Part shown: positions 11,580 to 24,475 of the stretch, piece by piece
Layout: each line of letters begins with the position of its first letter
How positions within the stretch are numbered: the stretch's first letter is position 1
From: Symsagittifera roscoffensis
Taxonomy: Eukaryota; Xenacoelomorpha; Acoela; Convolutidae
Direction of reading: 5' to 3'
Length of the DNA: 64,000 nt
NCBI RefSeq assembly: GCF_963678635.1
Contig: NC_087068.1
Span: 46,081,785 to 46,145,784, forward strand
Translations under genes and position numbers: made by a program
The notes under the pieces: model-generated
What the model was told of the DNA's origin: nothing
Databases searched by the model: none
The model's input: the letters and a program-made list of their open reading frames with translations, nothing else

Positions 11580-11705
11580 TTAAGAGGCTCCTAGCTTAAT
11601 AGTTAGGGCATCCTCTTTATATTAGTTAGATAAATCGCTCATAGCAGGGATAGTACACGAGAGCGGAACTCTCACTCAATACCGCAGTCTGGCTAATCAG
11701 GCTTT
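11580..11705 (+). other. tRNA-like / SINE-like sequence, copy 2
   Basis: Same A-box-like start as copy 1 (CCTAGCTTAATAGTTAGGG), with one G-to-A change inside the box. It is duplicated together with the whole unit. Confidence 0.2.
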
Positions 11706-11905
11706 CAAAGTTTTTGCTTTACGAGACGGATGTAGAGCAAATTTTTACTTTTAAAATAATGGTCTCAAGTTTAAAACAAAGAAACTCGCATGAAAAAAAA
11801 GCTAAGTCTAGAATAAAGGAAAATTTTGGATCTTTTTCCTTTCCCCCACCTGCATATTTTTATAATTGAAATATTTGTTTACGTTGTTCGATTGTCATGA
11901 AAATT

Positions 11906-12787
11906 GACATAGAGACTAATTAGGCAAGGAAAAACATATTTGGTCTTCATAAAAAACCTTGTAAAACCGCTCGTTAGACCATAAAATTGATGCTCGTGTG
12001 AGGTCGGGGGGGGGGGAAGCAAAAAGAGTCAAAATTTTTACTTTTTGAATGAAGAAATTATGACTCAAGTCTGTGGTATGGAATAAATTTCAGCACCTCA
12101 CCCGCCCTAGAGTTTCATGGGATTTAATCGATTATAATGGATTATATCCGCAACAATAACCGATTTTCATGACCCATTCAACCATGAAAATGGACTTTTA
12201 GGGGATATAATCGATAACTTTGAATTTTTATAAATCCATTATAATCGATTATTTTGACAATATAATCAATTTTTAGGCCAAAAAAACCCATGAAAGTCGA
12301 GATGATATTCCGCAGACATCATAATGATAGAAAATAAAAACTCCTGCATGAATATGTAACTGAAAACAGGGGTTTCATTTAAAGATTTTCATTTTTCCTT
12401 TCTTTTCTCCTGGTGCTGTTGCTGACGACTGGTGGTTGTTATCGCCTTGGACTTGTTGTAGCATCGTGAACGAGAGAGGACAGATACACCTGAAACAGAA
12501 AAAATGCACAGATGTAGAGAAATATAGAACACGAATAAAAATTGAGCACACATAGGGGCATATAATCAGAAACTCCCAAAAATTTGCTAAAGGAGCCTTG
12601 GGCGCCAAAATAGTTTAGTTTCAGTAAGGAGCCCGCGCCGAAATTTAAAAAAAACTAAAAACGTCATGTTTAGCCGGTTGTTGTTTTAGTTAAAAAGATA
12701 TAGTTGCAGGAGGGATATAGTTAAAAAGATCCGATTTTAGCTTCGATTACGTATGGCCATAAAAAAGTACAGTTCTCTGTTTGTTTG
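11906..12787. other. intergenic with nested inverted repeats
   Basis: 19-bp perfect arms at 12,125-12,143 and 12,233-12,251 (core AATCGATTATAATGGAT) enclose a second stem, ATTTTCATG / CATGAAAAT. A G10 run is near 12,006. About 12,425-12,560 is a diverged, TTG-poor relative of the flank of the next repeat (TGGTGGTTGTTATCG, then GAGAACACGA-like words). No gene was recognised. Confidence 0.5.
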
Positions 12788-13791
<1,004 letters not shown>

Positions 13792-13882
13792 ATGATTATG
13801 AGTGTCCTGTGAATTTTTTTTTATGAGAGTCTAGTTGTAGCCTGGTTGTTGTTGTTGTTGTTGTTGCTGCTGCTGCTGCTGC

Positions 13883-13919
<37 letters not shown>

Positions 13920-13960
13920 ATTGTTGTTGTTATTGTTGTTGCTGTTGCTGTTGCTGTTGC

Positions 13961-14003
<43 letters not shown>

Positions 14004-14011
14004 ATTGTTGA

Positions 14012-14101
<90 letters not shown>

Positions 14102-14671
14102 AGGCTGGTGGTTGTTGTAACATCGTGACCGACAGAGGCCCGATACACCTGAAACAGAGATAAATGCACAAAATAGAGAACACGCATGAAAACAGAGCAC
14201 AAATAAGGGCATATATTCAGACATTAACAGGGACACACATAGGGAAACATATGCAGACATAAGTTTTATTGGATGCTTAATTCAACCCCCCCCCCAGTAA
14301 AGTAGAATTCAAATATTATGATTTGGACAAGTCTTCTTTGTTTGCGAAATCCATTTATGATAATAGCTGTCAGCTCCGACCAATAAATTCAAATAAATGT
14401 TTCCGAGAAGGTCAATCCGAGAATGTCAAGACGGAGACCAGGTAAAAGGGTCCTCCATCCTACCGCAAGGGTCCTTTTCAAGGGTAAAATACAAAAAACG
14501 AATCAAAAAAATTATCATACTTTGGGATGTTTGGGGCTCTTGTCTCCATTTTTCTAAAAAATTGTTAATTTTGAAGTCGCACAATTCGAAAATTTGAAGA
14601 AAAAAAATGTTAAAAAAAATTAATAAAAATGAATTATAGAGAAAAAAGATTTTTTCTGAGTTACACAACTG
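13792..14671. repeat. tandem duplication unit with (TTG)n, copy 2
   Basis: Second copy of the preceding unit with nearly identical flanks but a shorter TTG tract (~13,846-14,102). The run of CTG interruptions is expanded (five or six consecutive GCT/CTG triplets near 13,866). Confidence 0.9.
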
Positions 14672-16259
14672 ACATTGGTAACAGTTATTCCGAAACGTTG
14701 GTCGAAGAATTTTGCAATTAAGTTCGCTTATATTCAGTTAAAAATTTTCTACAAAAACAAGTTTCATTTTCTTTCAAAAAAAATCAATTACAATCGATTA
14801 TAATCATTATATTGGAATTGTATTGCTTAAAAATTACTATCATTATAATCTATTTTAAATTGATATAATCGATTAATTTTGTAAATATAAAAAGACTGAC
14901 GAAGAAAATCCAGTATAATTGATTTCTCTCCATGAAACTTCAGTGCGGGCAATATTTTTTTCTTTCGCGCTCAAAATCTTTGAAATATTTTCGTTTTATG
15001 GGAGTCTGCGACGACTAATGCACCCTGTTTCTTTCCTAACTATTTTTGGCTAACTAACTGACTTCTTTTTTGATTACTACAAAAGTGTTAAATAGAGCTG
15101 AACACAATTGTTTCCAATTGCCACGCGTTTCATCAACCGTTTATTCATCTCCAATGAGAGAAAAACATTTTCGAAGAGCTTTTCGTAATAGAAAATTTTG
15201 TTCCATCAAAGTTATGACAGGTTTGAAACCAGTCAATTTAAGTGAGTTCGCAAGTGAGTTCAAATTAATGTTTTTTTTTAATGCAAGACTAACTGTGGCT
15301 TGAAAAAACTGCTCTGTGCTTGCTGCACTGCCACCAGCTTCTTTTGTTTAAAAAAAGGCGCTGACGATAAGTATAAATGAATTATCTTCACCTAGTTGCG
15401 TGAAACGTGAAAAAAGCAAAACGAAACAGCAGAAGATCGAGGCCGCTTGAGCAGAGAAAAATCCTAAGACCAGCCATCTCGATTGAGCAGTTATCTTAGA
15501 AACTGGCAGGATAATTTTCGAGATGAGTGACAAAGGTTCCAAAAAACGGTCAAAAATTCCAAAGTTTGGCTTTTCCGAGAATCATACTTTTTTGTGTTAA
15601 AAAACGTGGCTGTATCCGCATATGCAGAATGAGGAGATTCATCCAACCCGTTGCTTGGATTGAAAGCGAAACTCAAACTTGGCAGGTAGTTTTCGAAAAA
15701 TTTCAAAAAGAATAAAAAAAGATCAAAAATCAAAAATTTTACTATTCAGAGGGACCAGACTGTAAAAAAAATTGAGCGTAGATGCTTGTGCAGGAGAGTT
15801 TCCCATAACCCGTGCTAATCCTTCATCTCAAATCTTAGATTTGATAGAGTAGATTTTGAAAAAACGATAAAACACCCAAAGAGATGGGTCAAATATTCCA
15901 CCACGCACAGATTTTTTTGAAGGCTATAGCTAGTAAAGTAATTAAACAAGAATCGAAAACGAATGTATGAGAGTTGCATAAATAACGAGAGTTGTCCGAC
16001 GTTCGAAAAGTCTGAGAAATAACACAAACTTGCTCGAGTAGTCTCCCAGAAAACTTCTCTTCACGTATGACTGATAATCAACCCCATTGTATGAAAATCA
16101 AGAGAACTGTACTCGTGATTACGCAGAGCGCGAATCCTACCTGGATATTCAGACAGCATTTTCTCCCGAGTCACTTGTTAGAGAATAATTTTCAAGTCCA
16201 GCTCCAGAACAATCAATTTATTTTTCGGATGATCAGTTTTCACTGACACAGAGGGCGGA
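14672..16259. other. intergenic, nothing recognised
   Basis: AT-rich DNA with short ORFs on both strands that match nothing I recognise. Weak AATCGATTATAATC words near 14,790-14,830 echo the inverted repeat at 12.1 kb. Confidence 0.4.
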
Positions 16260-16805
16260 GACAGATCTCATTCCAGAAACCCTACACATGCAGCTTGCTG
16301 TGCCCCCCTCCCAAAAAATAAAAAATACAGTTTCGAGAGCTCTAAAAGCGAGAAGGCATGTCGTAGGCTTACGCGCGCCGGTTTTACGAAGCAAACAAAA
16401 AAACTCGTTATTTTTCTTCCCTCAGAACAATTAGGTAACAGCCTCAATATCGAAGCAAGCAATTCGTATGGGGGTATAATTAAACACTGTCTGTTGCAAC
16501 TAGACGATTTTTCAGGAGTTGAAATAAGATTACTATTTAACATACTGCTCACCAATGGGGTTAGGTATTTTAGATCAATTTGACCAGACCCGAAGAGCTT
16601 CATGACTTCTTCGCTGATTATCTTCTTGCCCCCTCTCGTAAAGTAGTAGATATCGTGCAGTGAGCAACGAGCAAGTGGACATGTTGTGAAAATTGGGAAT
16701 CACCACACTGCCAAAGGTGCAGAGCTTCTGCAGACCTTGCATCCTAAAGAAGGTTATGCTTTGATTTACCTTAACCTACAGTTGTATCACGAGTTGGGGG
16801 CGAAA
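16260..16805 (+). pseudogene. P2 polB 3' fragment (copy 0)
   Basis: Diverged, multiply frameshifted copy of the C-terminal part of the P2 DNA polymerase also seen at 20.4-20.86 and 22.9-23.3 kb. The shared landmarks are CTGCTCACCA(A/G)TGGGGTTA, the peptide LHDFFAD-like segment, and QTLHPKEGYALIYLNLQLYH at its end. The last string has the character of the polB segment that follows the palm in protein-primed polymerases. Too broken to code. Confidence 0.65.
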
Positions 16806-17098
16806 AAAAACTCATCTCGGAAACGTTCTTCAGTTCCGCCAGTTATTTCTTCAGTCAGTTTTTTTCGCCAGTTATTCCTCAGGTTTTTATTTTCATTATT
16901 GTATGAATCGATTTTCGGTTTTTTTTTCAACATGATTGTGTGTTTTATTTTTTTCTCAGATTTTATCTTATCTATTATATCAAAACAGTTTTGCTTTGTA
17001 AGGTTTTCAGTGTTAGAAAAATATTTAAAAGAAAAATAATTTAAAAATCATTATAAAGAAATCGAGAATAAATTTTGGCTTAAATTGTTGTTTTAGAA

Positions 17099-17212
17099 AG
17101 AATAAGAGACATAGTGAGGGAGAGAGAGCGGGAGATAGATAAATGCACCTGCTCATTAGTGAGCCCCATTTAGAGTATCCATTTCAGGATATTGCTTTCT
17201 TTTCAAAGAAAG
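17099..17212 (+). other. P2 right terminus joined to P2 left terminus
   Basis: A degraded GA/GATA tract and GATAAATGCACCTGCTCA...GGATATTGCTTTCTTTTC mark the right end of one P2 copy, as at 21,240 and 23,740. It passes directly into AAATATGGAAATGCCCAACC, the start of the P2 left arm as at ~42,380. The terminal GCAGTAGATGTTGGAGG is missing at the joint. Confidence 0.6.
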
Positions 17213-18940
17213 ATAAATATGGAAATGCCCAACCAATTGTTTTTTGGCTTTTTCAAAAACTCTCTGCTCTTTCTCTCTCTCTGTAAAAATTCAACTCAAT
17301 GGGGTCAGCCAGTTTTTAAGTGAACTAATAGAGAGTGTTCTAAGCCATAACTTCGTTTAATATTTTGTTGACATACAAGTTTCATGTCTATAACTGACGA
17401 ATTTTTTGGTAAAAGACATGCAAAAATAAAATGCATTCTTTTTCGAAATTCGAACATCACTCTTAACCCTGCTCAGGAGATCATGGTAAAATGATTGACT
17501 GTAATTCCATTGAATTTGGATACAAAAAAAGTTTTTCCCATTTTTTCTTTTTGATTTACACAAAAATCCGATTTTCTCAAAAGTTACAATTTTTAATTGT
17601 CGACTTTCATCGATTGATACGTCGATTGTATACGTTTTCAAACTTTTGCGATTGTATACGTTGTCAAATTTTTGTGTTTACCCCTATTAGGCACCAGATA
17701 GCTCCTAAAGCTTCATATAACACTTTTTCACAAACAATTGATTATTAACACTTTACGGTAAAAAGAATGGAAAATACTTTAGAAATCATGTTTTTTTTCT
17801 AAAAAATTTGGTATGACTTTTTTAAACTGTGCTTCAGAATAATCAAAATTAACTGATTTGATTTTGTTATATTTTTGAGGATTTTTGCCGAAATAATTAA
17901 TTTTTACAACTTAAAAAAATTAGATTTTCCGTTAATTTGGTGAGAAACTACTTTTTTCAAAAGAACTTAGAAAACAGGAGGTGTTTGCGGGGATTGTAGC
18001 GACGCGCCAAGCCGAGTAAAACCTTGCCCATTAAACCAAACGACCATGCTCTAGTGTTTCGAAGATCATGGAAAAATGTTTCACGGAACACCGAATCATA
18101 CAAAAGAAACTTTGATTCTGATATCGTTGAAACAGATTCAAACGACGATCTAAATTTACCATTCATCTGCAATTATAATGATATCCATTTTAAAAAATTT
18201 GAAAATTTGAAACTTTCTATTACTATCTCATAAATCAATTATTTCAAATAACTAAAGGCAATATTTGTTGAACTCTTTTATCTCGTCTTTCTGATTTTTT
18301 TAACCCTTTTAACTCAGCCAAAAATTAAAATCTTTAAAAAATAAATGTTTCCCGTTTAAAATTGGTCAAAAAAAATTAAAAGATCAATCTACATTTTTCT
18401 AAGCTTTATATTTTGTAGTTTTTATTTAAATACTAATTGAAACTCTAAACCAGTCCCCTAAAACTTGCAACTCCCCAAAACTTTTACTACCCGCTACCAC
18501 TTAAATATAACAACAAAAGCTTAAGCTATAAAGGAATCAGTTTTTTAACATACAAAACACTTGCACTTGAACCAGTTGAGGAGACATACAGAGATGAAGT
18601 CTGTGATAACCACTATTGCGGGAAATAAAAGTAGTTTTGTCAAGTTCACGGCGAAAGGTAATTCTCGTTTATGGCTTCTACTTGTCTTTTTTCGTAACAC
18701 TTCTAGTTTTTACTCCTAGTCACTTCTCATCTTTGCTTCTTCAAAAAGAGTTTTACTTCAATCTTGAATTTTTTCCGAGGTACCTAAAAAACTTCAACAA
18801 ACAAAGCCGAACACTACTTCTGTCGCGACACTTATTCCTTGCCAGCTTGCGGAAAAATACTGAGCTCTTAATGAAACTTGAGAAGACATGAGCAAAAGTT
18901 CACAAAATCATTCCTCAAACTCCTCCTCAAATTGTTTACG
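17213..18940 (+). repeat. P2 left arm, copy A
   Basis: Homologous to 42,380-43,900, 46,790-48,350 and 49,665-51,230. Order of landmarks: CTCTCTGCTCT, GCTCAGGAGATCATGGTAAA, a CTGCAA(C/T)TATAA(A/T)GA segment, CCAGTCCCCTAAAACTTGCA, CACTTGCACTTG, GGAAATAAAAGTA. Mostly non-coding, more diverged than the other three copies. Confidence 0.75.
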
Positions 18941-19900
18941 ACAAGCGAATCGAATCATTCGAGAATTTGTCGGAATTCTGGAGCACGTTGAGCTGGCTTA
19001 TGACATGACTCCCAATAGTCATTTTAGCTAATGTCACAGAAAAATTCTCACTGCGGAAAGCTATCAACAACATCTGCCGAAGAAGCACGGAATGCCGAAT
19101 TGGGATGAGTTAAGTGGGTTCTTAAGTACGCCACATTAAGTGAATTCTTAGGGAAATTTCGCCGACACGATCTCAAAGTCAGAGGGAAAAAATGGAGTTG
19201 CTTCAAATCACGATGGAAAACCAGGAGGAAATAGACGCTCTCATAATGGAAAGTGACAAAGAGGGCCCAAACAAACTGCAATTCCATATGGAAGGGGTGA
19301 GGATTAAAATTTCCCACTGAGGAAGACAGGGACAGATAAACTACGAAAGGACCAGGGTGTTCCTAAACACTAAGACATTAACAGTGTACTTCGAAGAAAT
19401 AGCTGGGGATCGATACTTGGAACTGATCAATCATATGGTCAACCAAGTCAATTCAATCTGTTCTCATGGCAGCGGATAGATAATTGATAGAATTGTAAAA
19501 CCGCAAATCAGTTTCTTGGTCTTCTCACTAAAAAGAGCAGGATCCTTTCTCGAGCTACCTGATGCACTTAGATCTGCTTCTAATCTTCTCACGAACATCA
19601 ACACTAAAATGTTGCTTTCCCTACAGCTTTGTTGCAGCATATCACAACGTGAATGAGCCGGCTCTCTACCCCAAATCTAGAATGTGACTGGAGATAAACA
19701 AAACTGCATCCTATGATCTCGACAAAAAAGGAACTGTGAAAATCAAGGGGGAATACAAAAAGCGAATAAATCTGATGTATATGAACAGATTTGAAAAGCT
19801 GAACAAAAACTCTCAGAAATCTTGATTCCTTGTCTTTAATATTCTCCATCTGTTCAACACCGTTCATTTTCCACATCAAATTAGATATAAATTATATTTT
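18941..19900 (+). pseudogene. P2 upstream ORF / polB N-terminal region, copy A
   Basis: Broken frames read VELAYDMTP, ILTAESYQQHL, KEGPNKLQFH, LNTKTLTVYFEEIAGD and AYHNVNEPALY, in the order also found at 43.9-44.2 and 51.2-51.9 kb. It directly precedes the polymerase mid-region, so it is either the N-terminus of the P2 polymerase or a separate upstream gene. I cannot decide. Frameshifts and stops throughout. Confidence 0.55.
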
Positions 19901-20860
19901 CTGTTCATTTTCAAATACGGCGAATTGTTCCCATTAGAAAAGTCGAACAGAATCACTACTACTCTGCTTATGGATTTATTGCTGCTGAAAAATGGGTCAA
20001 GTTAGCATTATGCAAAGGTAAAGGATCTCCAAAAATTGGTGGAGTACGCGCGGCACATTATGCACTTTTTCCAATCTGAGATTCGCCAAAAAATGTTTCC
20101 ACACATGCTTTGAGAAGACATCAAGAACTGTGCTACCAAATTGAAGATTTCGTCATAACAATTCCCAAGCTGGGAAAAAACTACCACTGTGAGTGTTACT
20201 AGAATCGATTACAGTGATAACCTAAAAAATTTAACCGAATTGAAGTGTGGTTCACATGGTGATTATCACGACTTGTACTTGACAGCTGATGTGCTATTTT
20301 TTGCTTCCGCTTTCGCAGCCTTTCGTGAAGTTCGCCTTCAAACTTACGGTCTGGGTTACTCCTGTGACTTTACGGCAGGGACACCTTTTAAAAAATGGTA
20401 AGCCTGACCTGAAACTCTTAACGAATCGCAAATATCTGGATCTGATGAAGCAAATGATACAAAAATGAATCTCATAGGTTAATGCGCGCAGATTTTACAA
20501 GGTAAACAAAAATTACCTCGACGATTTTCTTCTCTCAGAATTTGTAAGGAGGGATAATGAAACAGTGCCTTTTGCAACTAAACGATTTTTCAACAGTTGA
20601 AAAAAGATTTCTAGTTGTCATGCTGCTCACCAGTGGGGTTACCTAGTTGAAGTCAGTTTGACCATACCCGAAAAACTTCATGATTTCTTCGCTGATCATC
20701 TTCTGGCCCCCTCTGGTGAAGTAGTCAGCAATGAACAAATTGACATTTTGAGAGCATTGATAATTATCACACTACCAAAGATGCCAAAGCTTCTGCAGAC
20801 CTGGCATCTTAAAGAAGGTTATTCTTTGAATTACCATAATCTAATATTCTAACATGAGCT
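19901..20860 (+). pseudogene. P2 DNA polymerase B fragment, internally deleted (copy A)
   Basis: Contains the ALRRHQELCYQIEDV-like region, then a jump at ~20,187 (GGGAAAAAACTACCAC joined to TGTGAGTGTTACTAGAA), then DYHDLYLTADVLFFASAFAA (20,260-20,325), a classic string of Polinton/adenovirus-type protein-primed polB. The C-terminal LHDFFADHLLAPSGEV segment follows. Compared with copy B it lacks about 850 bp. Many stops. Confidence 0.75.
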
Positions 20861-21154
20861 GTTAAAGGAAGTAACTCAACCTCGGAATATTTTCAGTTCC
20901 GCCAGATTTTTTTCCGCCAGTTTTGTCTAAGATTTTTTTTTATTTTTGTTTGAATTTATTTCAAACTTCTTTCAACTCGATCGTGTGTATTAATGTTTTC
21001 TCAGATTTTATTTTACCTAGTGAGTTAATCAAAACTTGCTCTCTAAGATCTTTAGTAACTTTTCAGAAAAATGATTGAAAGAAAAACTATAGAAAGCATC
21101 ATAAATTAATCGAAAATAGTTTTTGGCTAAAATTGTTATATGAGAAAAAGTAGA

Positions 21155-21225
<71 letters not shown>

Positions 21226-21386
21226 GATAGATAGATAGATAGATAGATAAATGCACTTGCTCACTAGTGAGCCTCTTTTTTGAATTATCCGTTTGAGGAT
21301 ATTGCTTTCTTTTCAAAAGAAAGATAGCAGTAGATGTTGGAGGTTAAGTGAGGGGGGGGGGAGGAGAGGGGGGAGGATTTTGAGGA
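20861..21386 (+). repeat. P2 right terminus with (GA)n and (GATA)n, copy A
   Basis: AT-rich tail followed by (GA)n at ~21,155-21,225, (GATA)5 to ~21,249, GCACTTGCTCACTAGTGAGC, then GCAGTAGATGTTGGAGG and a G-rich end. It stops abruptly at GGATTTTGAG, where the next polB copy begins. Confidence 0.75.
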
Positions 21387-23335
21387 ATAAAGCGAATAAA
21401 TGTGATGTATATGGACAGATTTGAAAAGCTGAACAAAAACTCTCAGAAATCTTGATTCCTCGTCTTTAATATTCTCCATCTGTTCAACACCGTTCATTTT
21501 CTACATCAAATTAGATATAAATTATATTTTCTGTTCATTTTCAAATACGGCGAATTGTTCCCATTAGAAAAGTCGAACAGAATCACTACTACTCTGCTTA
21601 TGGATTTGTTGCTGCTGAAAAATGGGTCAAGTTAGCATTATGCAAAGTAAAGGATCTCCAAAAATTGGTGGAGTACGCGCGGCACATTAAGCACTTTTTC
21701 CAATCTGAGATTCGCCAAAAAAATGTTTCCACACATGCTTTGAGAAGACATCAAGAACTGTGCTACCAAATTGAAGATGTCGTCATAACAATTCCCAAGC
21801 TGGGAAAAAACTACCACAAGTTCAAAAATTTAACAGCTTGTTGGTTTGTACCCAGAGTAATCTACTTTTATTTTGGATTCACTGCTCTTGCCAGTTAACG
21901 GACACAACCTGATCTGCAAAATTCTAGAAAAATCTACAGCAATTCGGAAAAAATTGAAACCCATCTACCGTCCGGCAGCATTAATCAAGTAGTCAGAAGT
22001 AATCTAGTTTAAAAAACACCTCCTTTGAATTGTTAGCGAGATAATTTTATCTGGATAAAATCAAGTACTGTACATTTACGGGTATAAAAGGGCAGGAAAA
22101 TTAATTTGCTACGGTTTGTTGGATATACGAGAACAATTTTTCCGACATCGATCAAGTGGTACTTGATCATTGCCATTACACCAACAAGTTTCTGTGTTGG
22201 GTGCATTATGGGTGTTACCTTAATGGAAACACAACAATTTTATTTCCAGTGGTAGCTGATCATTTGTCAAACGATGACATTCACATTATAATCAAAGCGC
22301 TGGCAAAAATGATTCTAAAAACATTTTTTCTTCATTACTCGCATGTGATAATACATGCATCCTTGAAAGTCTCAGTGTATAAAAAACGTACACGGACAGA
22401 AACAAAAAAAAAACTCTACAAAAAATTCAAAAATATTGATTGCATAGATTTATGCTAATTCGCTGACAAAAAATGTCGATTGTTTGCCCGACGAAATGTT
22501 TTTGCTGGAATTTTTTTTCTTCAAAAACTGGGTTAATCCCCCGAAAACTTCATCATGTTTAAACAAAAAGGGCCTCATCTCTTCCCATACTTCAACTCTT
22601 TTGAAAAATTCCGATAAACTTGACTTCCACGGGAGCAATGTGAAAAAATATTCTAACAGGAGGGGATGTGAGTGTTACTAGAATCGATTACAGTGATAAC
22701 CTAAAAAATTTAACCGAATTGAAGTGTGGTTCACATGGTGATTATCACGACTTGTACTTGACAACTGATGTGCTATTTTTTGCTTCCGCTTTTGAAGCCT
22801 TTCGGGAAGTTCGCCTTCAAACTTACGGTCTGGGTTACTCCTGTGACTTTACGGCAGGGACACCTTTTAAAAAATGGTAAGCCTGACCTGAAACTCTTAA
22901 CGAAACGCGAATATCTGGATCTGATGAAGCGAATGATACAAAAATGAATCTCATAGGTTTATGCGCGCAGATTTTACAAGGTAAACAGAAATTACCTCGA
23001 CGATTTTCTTCTCTCAGAATTTGTAAGGAGGGATAATGAAACAGTGCCTTTTGCAACTAAACGATTTTTCAACAGTTGAAAAAAGATTTCTAGTTGACAT
23101 GCTGCTCACCAGTGGGGTTACCTAGTTGAAGTCAGTTTGACCATACCCGAAAAACTTCATGATTTCTTCGCTGATCTTTTTCTGGCCCCCTCTGGTGAAG
23201 TAGTCAGCAATGAACAAATTGACATTTTGAGAGCATTGATAATTATCACACTACCAAAGATGCCAAAGCTTCTGCAGACCTGGCATCTTAAAGAAGGTTA
23301 TTCTTTGAATTACCATAATCTAATATTGTAACATG
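21387..23335 (+). pseudogene. P2 DNA polymerase B fragment (copy B)
   Basis: Longest P2 polymerase relic on this side; starts at AATAAAGCGAATAAATGTG, equivalent to 19,757. Landmarks in order: LEKSNRIT; ALRRHQELCYQIEDVVITIP with HKFKNLTACW (21,740-21,845); VLDHCHYTNKFLCW (22,159-22,200), the His-containing endonuclease-VII-like insert typical of Maverick-type polymerases; DYHDLYLTTDVLFFASAFEA (22,740-22,800); and IPEKLHDFFADLFLAPSGEV near 23,140. Known family role: protein-primed replication of the element. At least eight frame changes or stops, so it is dead. Confidence 0.8.
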
Positions 23336-23633
23336 AGCTGTTAAAGGAAGTAACTCAACCTCGGAATATTTTCAGTTCCGCCAGATTTTTTTCCGCCAGT
23401 TTTGTCTAAAATTTTTTTTTATTTCTGTTTGAATATATTTCAAACTTCTTTCAACTCGATCGTGTGTATTAATGTTTTCTCAGATTTTATCTTACCTAGT
23501 GAGTTAATCAAAACTTGCTCTCTAAAATCTTTAGTAAATTTTCAGAAAAATGATTGAAAGAAAAACTATAGAAAGCATCATAAATTAACCGAAAATAGTT
23601 TTTGGCTAAAATTGTTATATGAGAAAAAGTAGA

Positions 23634-23708
<75 letters not shown>

Positions 23709-23873
23709 GATAGATAGATAGATAGATAGATAGATAAATGCACTTGCTCACTAGTGAGCCTCTTTTTTGAATTATCCGTTTGAGGATATTGCTTTCTTTT
23801 CAAAAGAAAGATAGCAGTAGATGTTGGAGGTTAAGTGAGGGGGGGGGGGGGAAGGAGAGGGGGGAGGATTTTG
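23336..23873 (+). repeat. P2 right terminus with (GA)n and (GATA)n, copy B
   Basis: Same as the copy ending at 21,386: (GA)n at ~23,634-23,705, GATA repeats to ~23,735, GCAGTAGATGTTGGAGG, a G13-type run and GGATTTTGAG. It abuts the left end of the P1 Polinton. Its GTAGATGTTGGAGGTTAAG end reappears as the complement at the P2 left end after 42,340, i.e. P2 has its own short terminal inverted repeat. Confidence 0.75.
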
Positions 23874-24376
23874 AGACACCCATGTTTTAAGATAGGGAAT
23901 AGAGCATCCGGTCTCCCAGCTAAGTATTAAGATGGCGTATAAAGTTTGCAATGTATTAAGATAGGGAATTTTGATGGTAAGGTTTCATGGTTAGTGTGAT
24001 GGTAAGATAATGGTAAGAAAAAAACGAAATTTTTTATGGTTTTTGTGTGGAAATGTCTATTTTCATTCGCAAAAGTTTTGGCGCGCGTTATCTAATTAGT
24101 AACGACTACTGGTTAATTGCGTGTGGGTTGTGGAATTAAGGTTATGTATTTAGTTTTTTGGTACATGGTAGTTCAATGGTAAAACTTGGAGTTTTTGTCA
24201 CAAAATTTTTCAAAAAATTTTTTAAAACACGATAATATTTGCTGTAATTCGATCTATTTCATTGGATAATTTCATTTTATATCTACCTGAATCTATGCTG
24301 AAACCTACTGAAACTTGGAAAAAATTCAAAATTTTGAGAAAAAAAAAGTTAAATTTCAAAAAGGTATATAAATCAC
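23874..24376 (+). repeat. P1 left terminal inverted repeat
   Basis: Aligns over its whole length with the complement of 41,818-42,323. It contains three versions of a TTAAGATAGGGAAT-type word (23,887, 23,926, 23,952), the GGCGCGCGTTATCTAATTAG block and, at the inner end, TATATAAATCACT, a TATA-like box facing into the element. Confidence 0.92.
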
Positions 24377-24475
24377 TCCCTTGTATAACAAGTTTACCGC
24401 AAAATTTTAGGTTTTTATATCATAAAACCAATATAATACGACATCATGAATAAACTTACTACACCAGATCAGTTC

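Larger units (their letters stand above)
10252..11905. repeat. tandem duplication, unit 2 (~1.65 kb)
   Basis: Second copy of the preceding unit, ending at ACGTTGTTCGATTGTCATGAAAATT just as unit 1 does. It is a few percent diverged and slightly longer because of A/T-run length changes. Confidence 0.85.

Noticed and set aside
15070-16603. Several 60-110-codon ORFs before the first P2 fragment
   Set aside because: No shared motif, start context or conservation; the one at 16,268-16,603 is antisense to P2 polymerase remains.
21155-23735. Ser/Leu-rich ORFs over the (GA)n/(GATA)n tracts
   Set aside because: Microsatellite artefacts.
23887-23970. TTAGGG-like words in the P1 ends as telomeric repeats
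   Set aside because: The word is TTAAGATAGGGAAT, not a tandem telomere hexamer, and occurs only in a few spaced copies.
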